64,000 bases of DNA. Origin: Effusibacillus lacus. Its GTDB lineage: Bacteria; Bacillota; Bacilli; Tumebacillales; Effusibacillaceae. The DNA lies in assembly GCF_002335525.1 (NCBI RefSeq), contig NZ_BDUF01000011.1:1-64000 (forward strand), given 5' to 3'. Positions 1-9,616 of the stretch are shown here, one piece after another (the stretch's first letter is position 1; each line of letters begins with the position of its first letter). Position numbers and translations under genes: made by a program. The notes below the pieces were generated by a model. The model saw only the letters and a list, made by a program, of their open reading frames with translations, searched no databases and had not been told where the DNA came from.

Positions 1-132
1 ACCCATCGAACACGAACGTATGTACTATCAATCTATTAAAAATGCAGCATAAAATCTCTACTTTTTGTGTCTACTCTATTGACTTAATACCACTATTCCT
101 TAATGCACTGTGTCAAACTTGAGTCAGAAGAA

Positions 133-330
133 TTACTTCTTCACACCGTTACAACTGAGACCCGAGCAACAAGGGGACTGAAAGTGATAGTGATGCTTAA
201 TTGTTTCCTGTACATACTCTTCTTCCGGATCTGGAAATTCAATTAGGTACTCCGGGCCAGGAAAAACCAGAAGAACCGTCCCCTCCCGATCATCCTTCAG
301 CTTGACCACGTCAATTTCACCAATCTCCAA
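133..330 (-). CDS. small DUF4926-like protein
   Basis: A 65-residue protein. The frame stays open to an ATG at 408, but that start has no ribosome binding site. The TTG at 330 sits behind an AAGGGGTGAG-type site and gives a start (MEIGEIDVVKLKDDREG) that fits the small DUF4926 fold, which begins with a D-V-V-x-L-K-D strand followed by G-T-V and a Y-L-I-E-F strand. The tail is unusual: a His-rich patch (HHYH) and CC...C cysteines, perhaps a metal site. Family assignment is by motif resemblance only. Proteins of this type often sit beside toxin or immunity-like genes, but no partner is visible here. Function unknown. Confidence 0.55.
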   Translation of the reverse strand: MEIGEIDVVKLKDDREGTVLLVFPGPEYLIEFPDPEEEYVQETIKHHYHFQSPCCSGLSCNGVKK

Positions 331-525
331 ATTTCTCACCCCTTCTTTGTACCTAAACGTATTTATCTGAGTGATTCCCGAAAACCCACCCGATAACGAC
401 TTATGCATTTTTACCGTTTGCGCCTGGTAAATTCATTATACTTCGAAATACTTGTCGTCATCGGTCGATTTTCTCAAACGGCAGGAGAACAAAACACCTG
501 TTGCCTAATCGAAACAGACAAACAG

Positions 526-541
526 TGATACACTTGTATCA
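526..541. promoter_or_regulatory. 16-bp palindrome upstream of the DnaA-like gene
   Basis: TGATACA-CT-TGTATCA is a perfect 7-bp inverted repeat about 45 bp before the DnaA-like start. The size and the TG..CAC..TG..CA layout recall parS-type or repressor operator sites, but several positions differ from the Bacillota parS consensus. It could be the operator of the adjacent gene; this is inference. Confidence 0.35.
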
Positions 542-585
542 TCCACACACGGGGAATCCCCCGGGTACAAGAGGAGGCAGTGGCC

Positions 586-1554
586 ATGATACCAGTCGAT
601 AAGTACACTGGTGCCTTAAACCCCGATTTTACATTTCAACGGTTTATTGTCGGTTCGGAGAACATGTTTGCCCACGCAGCGGCAATGTCGGTTGTAAATG
701 CACCCGGTAAGGCATTCAATCCGCTGTACGTTTATGGACCTTCAGGTCAAGGCAAGACCCATTTGGTGCAGGCAATCGGAAATGAAATCCGCGCCAAACA
801 CCCGGAACTGAAAGTGGCTTACACCACCGGAGACCAATTCTGGAATAACCAAAGCCGGGAATTTGAACAGTTTTTTAAAACTATAGACGTTCTATTAATT
901 GATGGATTTGAGCAATTGACTGGTCAGTTTCAAACGCAAGAAATGCTGCTTATTGGTATCAATCATCTTTTGGAATCGGACAAGCAGGTCGTACTTACTT
1001 CTTTATATCCGGCAAAAAAGTTATCGGGGTTTGATGAACGCTTGCAGTCTCTCATTTCTCGGGGGTTGATAACCGATATCTTGGCACCATTCCAAAATGA
1101 CCTGGCCGAAACAGACGGACAAGTTCCGAGCGATTTGTGGAGCAGGATCCTGGCGGCATTAAAGTCTGAATTGTCCCCGACCTCCTATGAAACCTGGTTT
1201 CGGGATACAGAAGCTTCTTTGGAAGAGAATACCCTAAAGATCATTGTCTCCAATGATTTTCAAAAGGATTGGCTGGAAAGCAGGTATCATGATGTAATTT
1301 CCAAGACGGTTCAAAAAATTGCCGGGCAGGACATTGATTTTCAATATTTGGTGGAAAAAAAACCTGAGCCCTATGAAAGGCCGGTGAACCGGAGCCAACC
1401 GGGAATCCGCTTTGGCCTGTCTGATATTCCCTCAACCGGAAAGATGGAAGAGATAAGAGAACTAAAACAACTCTTTAAACAATCGCTTGAGGAGTCAAGG
1501 AAAACAAACGCCCTGCTGCAGGAAATAAGGGATCTTTTGCTTAAGTCAGTATGA
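586..1554 (+). CDS. DnaA-related protein with rearranged domains (AAA+ core then DnaA domain I)
   Basis: The first part (about residues 12-165) closely matches the DnaA ATPase core: a TFQRFIVGSEN entry, Walker A GPSGQGKTHL and a Walker B-like LLIDGFEQL followed by the QTQE segment. The second acidic Walker B residue is G where DnaA has D, and the DnaA arginine-finger segment is altered (RLQSLISRG). The AAA+ lid and the DNA-binding domain IV are absent. Instead, residues from about 185 to 260 resemble DnaA domain I (LWSRIL...SPTSYETWF...WLESRY), which is N-terminal in DnaA. A charged helical tail, probably coiled coil, ends the protein. The ATG at 586 is 8 nt from GAGGAGG; the GTG at 580 is too close. 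It may bind DnaA, helicase or DNA-loading partners without contacting origin DNA. Role unknown. Confidence 0.75.
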   Translation: MIPVDKYTGALNPDFTFQRFIVGSENMFAHAAAMSVVNAPGKAFNPLYVYGPSGQGKTHLVQAIGNEIRAKHPELKVAYTTGDQFWNNQSREFEQFFKTIDVLLIDGFEQLTGQFQTQEMLLIGINHLLESDKQVVLTSLYPAKKLSGFDERLQSLISRGLITDILAPFQNDLAETDGQVPSDLWSRILAALKSELSPTSYETWFRDTEASLEENTLKIIVSNDFQKDWLESRYHDVISKTVQKIAGQDIDFQYLVEKKPEPYERPVNRSQPGIRFGLSDIPSTGKMEEIRELKQLFKQSLEESRKTNALLQEIRDLLLKSV

Positions 1555-1677
1555 AATGAGTGCAGTACACATTAGGGACGACAGCGTATCGATAAATGGC
1601 AAAAATGGGCATCGTGCACGTTAAAAATTATTTGATACAATTGAAATATTGAAACTGTTTGTCGAGGTAAACCTATT

Positions 1678-3300
1678 ATGCTGATTTTAAACATGAACCA
1701 TTTGATCACCAGGATTCACCCCTATTTTTCCTCAACCATACTGAAAAGGGGCTGGGAATACTTTCAGGACTGTGCGGTTGAACGCTTGGACATGGAAGGA
1801 GGAACCGTCATCCAGGCGACGGTTCGCGGGACAAGGAAGTACCGGGTCTATATGGATCTGACTTCTTTCCCGGACAGTTCCTGCAGTTGTCCCTATGAGG
1901 GGTACTGCAAACACATGGCTGCCGTGCTGTTTGAGGCTTTGGACGAAGTCGGGCTGTCGGCCTATGACTTTTTGGCGAACCGGGCAGGCCAGGAGGAAAT
2001 TGCGGCAGCCGCTTCGCAAGTTGCCGCCGATGCAAGGGCCTTGCCGTCTTCTGCTGTTGGCGGAAAAGCCAAGAAATCTCCAACGAAACCACGAATCGCG
2101 GCCCCGCAGGAATCAGGTCCCGTGGAGGAATGGCACCTCTATTTTTCCGAAAAGTTTGGCAACCCCCGGCAATACGGGCCTTATTCGATAGGATCCTTCT
2201 ACCTCAACGTTCGAAATCATCTTTTCCCGCTGTGTCAGAACTGGAGTCCCGGGATTCAACGGCTCTACCAACTGCATGTGTGGTTGTTCGTCATGCAGCA
2301 GATTGATCGAATCTACAGTCAAGTCAGCGGCTACTCTTTGTATTACGACAATGATTCCTATTTTAAAAATCAGTCTTCACAGTGGATCGACGACCTGGTG
2401 GAAATTGTGGAAGGCATCGATCCGGTGGAAGCCAGTCAACGATATCCACAGTATCTTGCGGCAACAACCCGTTTTTTGGCCGAGAACGCTTTTCCTGCCC
2501 GTGAAACGCTGACGGACTGGTCTTTTGTCTACCGCTTTTTATGGGGCCGATTATTGAATTATAAACCATGGATCATCGGAGAGTGTGACCGGCTGCGGTC
2601 AGAATTGAAGAAACCGGATCTCTCATTGGTTCGCAAGGATGCCCTGATCATAGCTTTGGTTCATTTTGACATTTTGGACGGCCGTGATCGGCAAGCGATG
2701 GAAAAGGCCGAAAAAGAGCTTTCGGCCCAAGACCCCGCGGTGTTGTGGGGATATTTTCAATACTTTGTGTCCAGCAGCCAATGGGACAGGCTGATCGACT
2801 GGCTGAAATGGCTGAAACCGATTGTCAAACGCTCGGGGCAACGCCACCTCAGCCATTATTTTCACTTTTGGCAGGAAGCAAAAAAACACCGGGCCACAGA
2901 AGAAGAGTGGGTTGCAACCGCAATCTATCTGCTGCCGACCAGTTACGGCCATTATGCCAAATACCTGATCGAGCAGGGCCGGTACCGGGAATGGGTGGAC
3001 TTGAACCTGTTCTGCGGCCTTTCGCTGTACGAGGTGGACCCCGTCGATTTGAAGAAAGTGGAATCGAAACAGAAAGAATCCGTTCTGCCGTTGTATCATC
3101 AGGCGGTGGAGCGCTGTATCCTTGAGAAAAATCGGGACTCCTACAGAGAGGCGGTCCGGCTCATGAAGAAGCTGGAACAATTGTACCGGCATCTCAGGGA
3201 ACAGCCTCGCTGGGCGCGGTATATCGAGTATGTAAGTGCCAAATACAGTCGTTATCGCGCCTTTCAGGAGGAATTGCGGAAAGGAAAGGTCGTCGGATGA
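1678..3300 (+). CDS. SWIM zinc-finger protein
   Basis: A 540-residue protein with a SWIM zinc-binding motif (CSCPYEGYCKH, CxCx5CxH) near residue 70, followed by a long helical region without a recognised catalytic motif. SWIM proteins of this type are commonly encoded just before SNF2-family helicases in Bacillota and are thought to act with them on nucleic acids. The stop codon overlaps the start of the downstream helicase gene in an ATGA arrangement, so the two are translationally coupled. The start is the ATG at 1678 behind GAGGT. The biological role of the pair is not established. Confidence 0.85.
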   Translation: MLILNMNHLITRIHPYFSSTILKRGWEYFQDCAVERLDMEGGTVIQATVRGTRKYRVYMDLTSFPDSSCSCPYEGYCKHMAAVLFEALDEVGLSAYDFLANRAGQEEIAAAASQVAADARALPSSAVGGKAKKSPTKPRIAAPQESGPVEEWHLYFSEKFGNPRQYGPYSIGSFYLNVRNHLFPLCQNWSPGIQRLYQLHVWLFVMQQIDRIYSQVSGYSLYYDNDSYFKNQSSQWIDDLVEIVEGIDPVEASQRYPQYLAATTRFLAENAFPARETLTDWSFVYRFLWGRLLNYKPWIIGECDRLRSELKKPDLSLVRKDALIIALVHFDILDGRDRQAMEKAEKELSAQDPAVLWGYFQYFVSSSQWDRLIDWLKWLKPIVKRSGQRHLSHYFHFWQEAKKHRATEEEWVATAIYLLPTSYGHYAKYLIEQGRYREWVDLNLFCGLSLYEVDPVDLKKVESKQKESVLPLYHQAVERCILEKNRDSYREAVRLMKKLEQLYRHLREQPRWARYIEYVSAKYSRYRAFQEELRKGKVVG

Positions 3301-6238
3301 TCGCTCAGGATACAATCATTCTGCAGGGGACAAGATTGGCGACAGGAGAGTTTTTTCTTTGGGCAACCGGGGAAAAAGGGGTGTCCATCTTCCCCGAAAG
3401 ATTGAAGACACAATTGTTTGCCTGGGATCGCCGCTCTTTTTACGGTGCGATGATTGACATCGCCGAACGGGACGGCAGAGCGGGCGTGCTCCCTCTCCGG
3501 CAACGGCTCTTCATTTCCTGGCGTCCCCATCCCACACATTGCATGGAACAATCGAATGGAGCGGCGAGCTTTTGCTCTTACAGGAAGCGGCCCGGATCTG
3601 TCGGGAAGCTCTGATCCACGGTTGGTTTGCCCCGTCCTTTGACGGGTGGAAATGGGGGCACTTGCGTTGGGAATTGCGGCAACCGGAACATCTGGAAAGG
3701 TCCTGGCAGACCGTCCTGCGGGAAGCGGAACGACATGGAATCCGGTATTTGGAAGACTGGTTCGATTCCGTCGTGGCCGATGTGTTGCGGCAAGAACCGG
3801 AAGTTGCGGCAGCCTGGGAGAAGGTCGTTCAGGAGCACAGGTTCTTGCAGGCATCTCCCGTACACAATGAGCCTGGGGGTGTCGATGGCTGGCTGGATGA
3901 GGAGCAGTGGCTGGTTGCAATCGGCTGGAAGCGGGATGAAATTCCCTTTCGCACCTGCGTTCAATTGGTGGAACCGGAGGACGGGGAGAATTGGAAACTG
4001 CGGTTGATTCTGCAGGACAAAGACAATCCCTACCTGCTGGTGGAAACCGATGCAAGCGGAAGACCGCTGGAAGGTGATTTCCCCGGTCACTGGCTAGGCT
4101 ATACAGAGGAAAGAATCCTGAGAGACGCCGCCAAAATCACTCAGATTGTTCCCTGGCTGGGGTCTGCTGACCGGCCGGATCTATTTTTGACGGAACTTGA
4201 CGACGAGCAGGCGTGGGAATTTATGAACGAAAGCGGGCTTCGTCTGATCCAGGCCGGATTTTCCGTGTTTCTGCCGTCCTGGTGGGAGGAACTGAAGAAT
4301 CTGCGGCCGAAATTGAAGGCGCAAATCAAATCTTCCGTCGGATCGGACCGGAATTCCCTGTTGGGTCTCAATCAAATCGTGCAGTTTGACTGGAAGGTCG
4401 CTGTCGGAAACCTGGATCTGACAGAAGAAGAGTTTGTTCGCCTGGCGACCGAGAAAAAACGGCTGATGCGAATTCGCGGCAAATGGGTTCAGTTGGATCC
4501 CGCTTTCGCCAATCAGGTGCGGCAGACATTCAAACTTGTCCAGAAAAACAAAGGGTTGTCCCTGCGTGACGTGCTGGAAATGTATCTGCTCGGCTCGGAG
4601 GAAGATCAAACTGCCTGTGGCGAAAACAATCTCCATGAAGATTCCAGCGCGGAAATCGCCGGGAAAGACGCCCACGCCCCGCTGCGGTTTGAAGTGGAAC
4701 TCAACAGTCACTTGCAGCAGTTTATGAAGAAACTCCAACAGACCTCCAGCGTGGAGATGGTGGAACCTCCGGCGGAATTAAACGCCCAACTGCGGAAATA
4801 TCAACAGGAAGGCGTGTCCTGGCTGCTGTTTTTGCGCCGATTCGGTCTTGGCGGCTGTCTGGCGGACGATATGGGATTGGGCAAAACCATTCAATTCATT
4901 GCTTATTTGCTTTGTTCCAGGAAAGAAACGAACTTCGGGCCGGCTCTTCTGATCTGCCCTACCTCCGTGTTGGGAAACTGGCAGAAGGAGCTTGAGCGGT
5001 TTGCCCCGTCTTTGCGGGTCTATCTGCATTACGGACCGCAACGGGACAAAGGGGAACTCTTTGCCGAGGCCGTTCGCGGCTACGATCTGGTGATTACCTC
5101 TTATACATTGGCTCACCTGGACAAAGAGGAACTGTCTTCTGTCCGATGGGACACAATCTGCCTGGATGAGGCGCAAAACATCAAAAATGCATACACCAAG
5201 CAATCGGCGGCCATTCGCAAGCTGAACGCCTTTCATCGAATCGCTTTGACGGGGACACCGATTGAGAATCGCCTGACGGAACTGTGGTCGATTTTCGATT
5301 TTGTCAATCCCGGTTATTTGGGCAGTCTTCGGGCGTTTACCCAACACTATGTGAATCCGATTGAAAAGAAGAATGATTCCCTGTTGATCGGACAGGTTCA
5401 GAAACTTATCCGCCCCTTCCTGCTTCGAAGGGTCAAGAAAGATCCCGCCATCCGGTTGGATCTACCCGACAAGAACGAAATGAAAACCTTCGTGTCCCTG
5501 ACTGCCGAGCAAGGTGCGCTATATGAAAATGTGGTCCGAGACTTGTTTGAGAAACTTGAGACACTTACCGGCATGGAGAAAAAAGGGTTGATTCTCTCAG
5601 CGTTAACGAAACTGAAACAGATCTGCAACCACCCGGCACTGTTTCTGAAAGAAACGGGGAGACCGGTTTCGGACGGCCGTTCCAACAAACTGGTCCGGTT
5701 GCTGGAAATGATTCAGGAACTGCGGGAAGAAGGGGACAAGTGCCTGATTTTTACACAATTTGTGGAGATGGGGCATTTGCTGCAGACCATTCTTGAGAAG
5801 GAGCGGAAAGAACCGGTTTTGTTTCTGCATGGCGGAGTTCCGAAGAGCAAGCGGGATCAGATGATTGCCCGGTTTCAGGATCCGTCGCTGCCCGTTGAGA
5901 AGCAGTGCGGAATTTTCATACTGTCGTTAAAAGCGGGGGGAACGGGATTGAATCTGACTGCCGCCAACCATGTGTTCCATTTTGACCGGTGGTGGAATCC
6001 CGCCGTGGAGAATCAGGCTACGGATCGCGCGTTCCGGATTGGACAAACACGGGATGTCCAGGTTTACAAGTTTGTTTCCCTGGGGACGCTGGAAGAGCGG
6101 ATTGATGAGATGATCGGGCGCAAACAGGACCTGAGCAGGCAAATTGTGGGAAGCGGGGAAAACTGGATCACCGAAATGTCGACGGATGAATTGAAGGAAC
6201 TGTTCACGCTGCGAAAAGAATGGATCGGGAAGGAGTAA
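3297..6238 (+). pseudogene. SNF2-family helicase, frameshifted near its N-terminus
   Basis: From about 3550 onward one frame encodes a complete SNF2 ATPase: Walker A DDMGLGKT (about 4866), DEAQ box (about 5164), TGTPIENRLTELW (about 5250) and the helicase-C motif RAFRIGQT (about 6030). The N-terminal part lies in another frame that starts at 3297, overlapping the SWIM gene stop, with family-like sequence (FFLWATGEKG, WDRRSFYGA). The two join only if one base is restored around the CCCC run near 3525. B. subtilis YwqA is the nearest familiar protein (about 920 residues); the repaired length would be about 980. A sequencing error, a recent mutation or frameshifting are all possible. If the frame is really broken, the helicase lacks its first 80 or so residues. 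Confidence 0.85.
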
Positions 6239-6241
6239 GAC

Positions 6242-6421
6242 ATGTCCAGGCGGAAACGGGAAAAGATGAAAGCCAAACAGCAAAGACATCAGAAGAAAGA
6301 GAATCACGATCACGTGCAAGCAGGTGCCAATCCAAGCATGCCGGCCGATGCGGATTCACGCGGAATGTCGCCTGCCTGGAAGAATTTTTATGCCAGCGTC
6401 CGGAAGGCGGTCAGGGACTGA
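6242..6421 (+). CDS. small basic hypothetical protein
   Basis: A 59-codon reading frame starts 3 nt after the helicase stop, with GGGAAGGAG as a well-placed ribosome binding site. The first third is very basic (MSRRKREKMKAKQQ), followed by a polar linker and a conserved-looking C-terminus (SPAWKNFYASVRKAVRD). It is probably the last gene of the SWIM-SNF2 operon, because a terminator follows at 6513. No family is recognised. Confidence 0.6.
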   Translation: MSRRKREKMKAKQQRHQKKENHDHVQAGANPSMPADADSRGMSPAWKNFYASVRKAVRD

Positions 6422-6512
6422 CCGGTGAATTATCCCTTCCCTCACTTGAAATAACTTGTATTATAGAAGTTGAAAGGTGAGTGGGTCGGATTGGACAAAA
6501 ATCTTATGAACG

Positions 6513-6543
6513 GAAGGGATTTTGATTCCCTTCTTTTATTTTT
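6513..6543 (+). terminator. Rho-independent terminator of the SWIM-SNF2 operon
   Basis: GAAGGGA / TCCCTTC hairpin followed by TTTTATTTTT. Confidence 0.75.
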
Positions 6544-6605
6544 AAGACGCTGTTGACAACCTCAAAGGGTACCGAAAAGAATTCAACACTATCCTAGGAC
6601 TTATA

Positions 6606-6881
6606 GTGGCTATGGCTAAGAAGGGACCCCTCATCAAACCTGAAGGTTACGGTGAACCATTGATCGGGCCCCTGTTCGGTTTTATGAAAATCAAGCCGAA
6701 AGCAATGAGTTTACGGATCGTTTACCGGCCAGTCAACCCCCAAACGGCCGACGAAAAAATCCGTATGGAGATTATTGCGATAGGTCCTAAAAATAGGGAA
6801 GAAGTCTACGATCTAGCGGCTGCGCGTCTTGCTGAGTTTAAGATCGAAATGGAAAAACGGGAACAGCGCAATAAATCGTAG
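6606..6881 (+). pseudogene. RelE/ParE-type toxin remnant
   Basis: The translated product resembles the C-terminal two thirds of RelE-type toxins: FGFMKIKPKAMSLRIVYRPV corresponds to the central R-V-Y-R strand, and MEIIAIG..REEVYDLAAARL to the final strand and helix. The same frame stays open upstream to a stop at 6543 and still reads like the toxin's helical N-terminus (DNLKGYRKEFNTIL), but no start codon exists there. The GTG at 6606 and ATG at 6612 have no clear ribosome binding site. No antitoxin gene is adjacent. The most likely reading is an orphan toxin that lost its start, although a short functional version from 6606 cannot be excluded. Confidence 0.55.
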
Positions 6882-6885
6882 TTAT

Positions 6886-6913
6886 GACGGCTCAATAACG
6901 AGTCGTCCTTTTT
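6886..6913 (+). terminator. terminator after the RelE remnant
   Basis: GACGGCTC / GAGTCGTC hairpin with a CCTTTTTG tail. Confidence 0.6.
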
Positions 6914-7073
6914 GTTTCGACTGTCCCAGCTTCCGGAATGTTTCACGATGATAATGTAATCCTTGAGGTGCGGGCCGAGGTTAAGTGCACTTCACCCTCA
7001 ATGGACTTTTCTTCATTGTAATGACCTGTCTAGGATATACTGGAATCATCAACCAATAAAGGAGATGTCAAAA

Positions 7074-9202
7074 TTGTCATCCAACCATGTAACTCGTAAA
7101 CCTAACCGTCTTATACATGAAAAGTCACCTTATCTGCTCCAACATGCCTACAACCCTGTTGACTGGTATCCTTGGTCGCCGGAAGCTTTTCAAAAAGCAA
7201 AGCGTGAAGGTAAGCCTATTTTCTTATCCATCGGCTATTCCTAGCCCTGCGGGGCGCGAAATGAAGTAAAGAGAGGTATCACCAGTTTACTTGTCATTGG
7301 TGCCACGTAATGGAAAGGGAATCTTTCGAAGACGACGAAGTCGCAGCTTTCCTTAACAAGCACTTTGTGTCCATCAAAGTCGACCGGGAAGAACGACCGG
7401 ATGTGGACCACCTATATATGACCGTTTGCCAGGAGATGACAGGTCATGGTGGATGGCCGCTGACCATCGTCATGACGCCGGATAAGAAGCCGTTTTTTGC
7501 CGGGACCTATTTTCCGAAAGAACGCAAGTATGGACGCCTGGGGATTCTCGACATCCTGAGCCAGATCACGGACAAATGGACTTCCGAGCGAGAGCGGATC
7601 GAGCGTGCAGGCGAACAGATCACCCAGGCTTTGCAGCCACGGTTCGAAGGGGCCGTCGGGGACGGCTTGACGGAAGAAGTCCTGGAGGGTGCATTCAAAC
7701 GGTTTGTGGCTAACTTTGACGAAACTTACGGCGGGTTCGGCTCCGCACCGAAGTTTCCATCCCCCCACAACTTCGGTTTCCTGCTTCGCTACTGGAAACA
7801 AACGGGTCGCGACAAAGCGCTCTCGATGGTGGAACATACGCTGGAATCGATGTACCGCGGAGGCATATATGACCACCTCGGTCTTGGGTTTGCACGCTAT
7901 TCGGTTGATGAAATGTGGCTGATCCCTCACTTTGAAAAAATGCTCTACGACAATGCCCTGCTGGCCAACGCCTACCTGGAAACGTACCAGGCCACCGGCA
8001 ACCCGTTCTTTGGCAGGGTTGCCCGGGACGTATTCGCTTACGTGCTGCGGGACATGACCAGCCCGGAAGGCGGGTTTTACTCGGCGGAGGATGCGGACTC
8101 GGAAGGGGAAGAGGGCAAATTTTACGTCTGGCGTCCGGAAGAGATCAAGGAGCATCTCGGGGATCGCGCGGGTGAAATCTTCTGCAACTACTACGGCGTC
8201 ACGGAACAGGGCAATTTTGAATGCCATACCAGTCATCTGAATCTCATCGACACCGACCATCATGCGATTGCGAAAGAATATGGGATGAGCGAAGAAGAGT
8301 TAAGCCGGGTGCTGGAAGAGGCCCGTCACAAACTGTTTGAGGTGCGTGACAAACGAGTCCACCCGGGCAAGGACGACAAAATTCTGACCGCGTGGAACGG
8401 GTTGATGATTGCCGCCATGGCCAAAGGGGCGCAGGTACTGGGGGATAAGCGATATTCGGATGCCGCCCGGAAGGCGGCCGAATTCATTCTGGCGAAACTG
8501 CGGCGTGAGGACGGCCGTCTGCTGGCCCGCTACCGAGAGGGAGAAGCCGCTTTCCCCGCTTATCTGGATGATTATGCGTTTCTGATCTGGGGGTTCTTGG
8601 AACTGTACGAGGCCGATTTTGACCTGAAACATATGGAGACCGCCTTGAGCTTGACTGAGGAGGTCAATCGCCTGTTCCGGGATGACACAAATGGCGGATA
8701 CTTCTTCTATGGCAGCGACAGTGAACAACTGATTGCCCGCCCGAAGGAGATCTATGACGGGGCCATCCCCTCCGGAAACTCGGTTATGACATTGAATCTG
8801 CTGCGGTTAGCCCGGTTAACAGGCAACCAACAGTATGAAAAATTGGCCGAGCGGCAGTTTGAGGCATTTTCCGGCAACGTGAAGGCCTATCCGCCCGGGT
8901 ACAGCCATATGTTAATGGCGCTGCAGTTTGCCGTGTACGGCAGCAAAGAAATCGTGATCGCGGGGGATCCGGATGCGGAGGACACGAAGAAGATGCTGGA
9001 GGCCGTTCGCAAAACCTTTCTGCCGAATGCTGTTGTAGTGCTGAACCCGATGGGGAAAGAAGCGGAAGTGGTTAACCAATTCCCGTTTGTGGAAGGGAAG
9101 ACGGCCAAAGATGGCAAAGCAACTGCCTATGTCTGCGAAAACTATTCCTGTTTATCTCCGATTCAGGATCTGACCGAACTTGAACGGATTCTGAGGAAAT
9201 GA
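7074..9202 (+). CDS. yyaL: YyaL-family thioredoxin-domain protein (DUF255), interrupted by a 47-nt insert
   Basis: The product belongs to the YyaL/SSP411 family (N-terminal thioredoxin-like DUF255 plus an (alpha/alpha)6-barrel like N-acylglucosamine epimerases). The first exon-like block (7074-7241) carries [15 protein letters not shown] and [10 protein letters not shown] and ends in TAG. Family homology resumes at 7289 with [15 protein letters not shown] in a different frame and runs intact to 9202. Removing the 47 nt restores a protein of about 693 residues, the usual length. The start is the TTG at 7074, 9 nt after AAAGGAG. The downstream block alone could only start at ATG 7310, after the CHWC motif and without a ribosome binding site. 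It may be a broken gene, an assembly problem or a translational-bypass gene; see the separate entry for the insert. Confidence 0.85.
7242..7288 (+). other. 47-nt insert in the yyaL-like gene with UNCG-loop hairpin
   Basis: The insert lies exactly between the codons for IGYS and TCHWC. It starts with an in-frame TAG, followed directly by a 4-bp GC stem, GCCC(TGCG)GGGC at 7244-7255, whose loop is C(UGCG)G, a UNCG tetraloop. A Shine-Dalgarno-like AAAGAGAGG lies at 7268-7276. This layout (stop after the take-off codon, UNCG hairpin, purine-rich SD-like element, resumption in another frame) recalls the 50-nt bypassed gap of phage T4 gene 60. The last codon before the gap (TCC) and the last triplet of the gap (TTT) do not match, which weakens the bypass model. 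Confidence 0.6.
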
Positions 9203-9282
9203 GAGAAGAACAAAAAACCGGCGTCGACTTGGATTGTATCATCCAGTCACACCGGTTTTCGTATTTGGATCGTCATCATTCG

Positions 9283-9387
9283 TTACCCGTCCATTCGGCT
9301 GTAGTAATCATTGATCATTCCGAGAATTGTCTCTTCTTCCTGAACTTCCGTTTCCTCAACCTGCATCTCCGTGATTCTGTTCTCCAT
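9283..9387 (-). CDS. 34-residue acidic micro-protein A
   Basis: The ORF begins MENRITEMQVEETEVQEEE and ends ILGMINDYYSRMDG. It has a good ribosome binding site (AAAGGAG, 8 nt) and a sigma-A-type promoter at 9421-9450. The C-terminal motif (MINDYYxxxD) is shared with the micro-ORF at 9484-9591, which also has the same promoter start. The duplication of ORF plus promoter argues for real small proteins. No known family is recognised. Confidence 0.55.
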   Translation of the reverse strand: MENRITEMQVEETEVQEEETILGMINDYYSRMDG

Positions 9388-9420
9388 CTCCAGCGCTCCT
9401 TTGCTGCGTTCTTGTCTCTT

Positions 9421-9450
9421 ATTATATGCTCCGTGTTATAGTTCAGTCAA
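9421..9450 (-). promoter_or_regulatory. sigma-A promoter of micro-protein A
   Basis: TTGACT, 18-bp spacer, TATAAT on the minus strand. The -35 and following bases (TTGACTGAAC) are identical to the promoter of the second micro-ORF. Confidence 0.65.
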
Positions 9451-9483
9451 TCATTTTCTCTTGTATTATAAAACAGATTGTGG

Positions 9484-9591
9484 CTACCGGTCAAGAAAAC
9501 GGTAATATTCGTTGATCTGTTCTATAATAGCTTCCACTTCACGGGTCTCTCTGACCTCTTCTGACAGGGCTTGCTGTACCAAGGTTTCCAT
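9484..9591 (-). CDS. 35-residue acidic micro-protein B
   Basis: The ORF begins METLVQQALSEEVRET and ends EAIIEQINEYYRFLDR, with AAAGGAGG before the ATG. Its C-terminal helix (I-I-E-Q-I-N-E-Y-Y) aligns with micro-protein A (I-L-G-M-I-N-D-Y-Y). Both are probably amphipathic helices, possibly regulators or protein-binding peptides. No homolog family is recognised. Confidence 0.55.
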   Translation of the reverse strand: METLVQQALSEEVRETREVEAIIEQINEYYRFLDR

Positions 9592-9616
9592 CCGTACACC
9601 CCTCCTTTTTCTGAAA

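Noticed and set aside
526-541. Chromosomal parS site
   Set aside because: Several positions differ from the consensus and no parAB gene is nearby; kept only as an unspecified palindrome.
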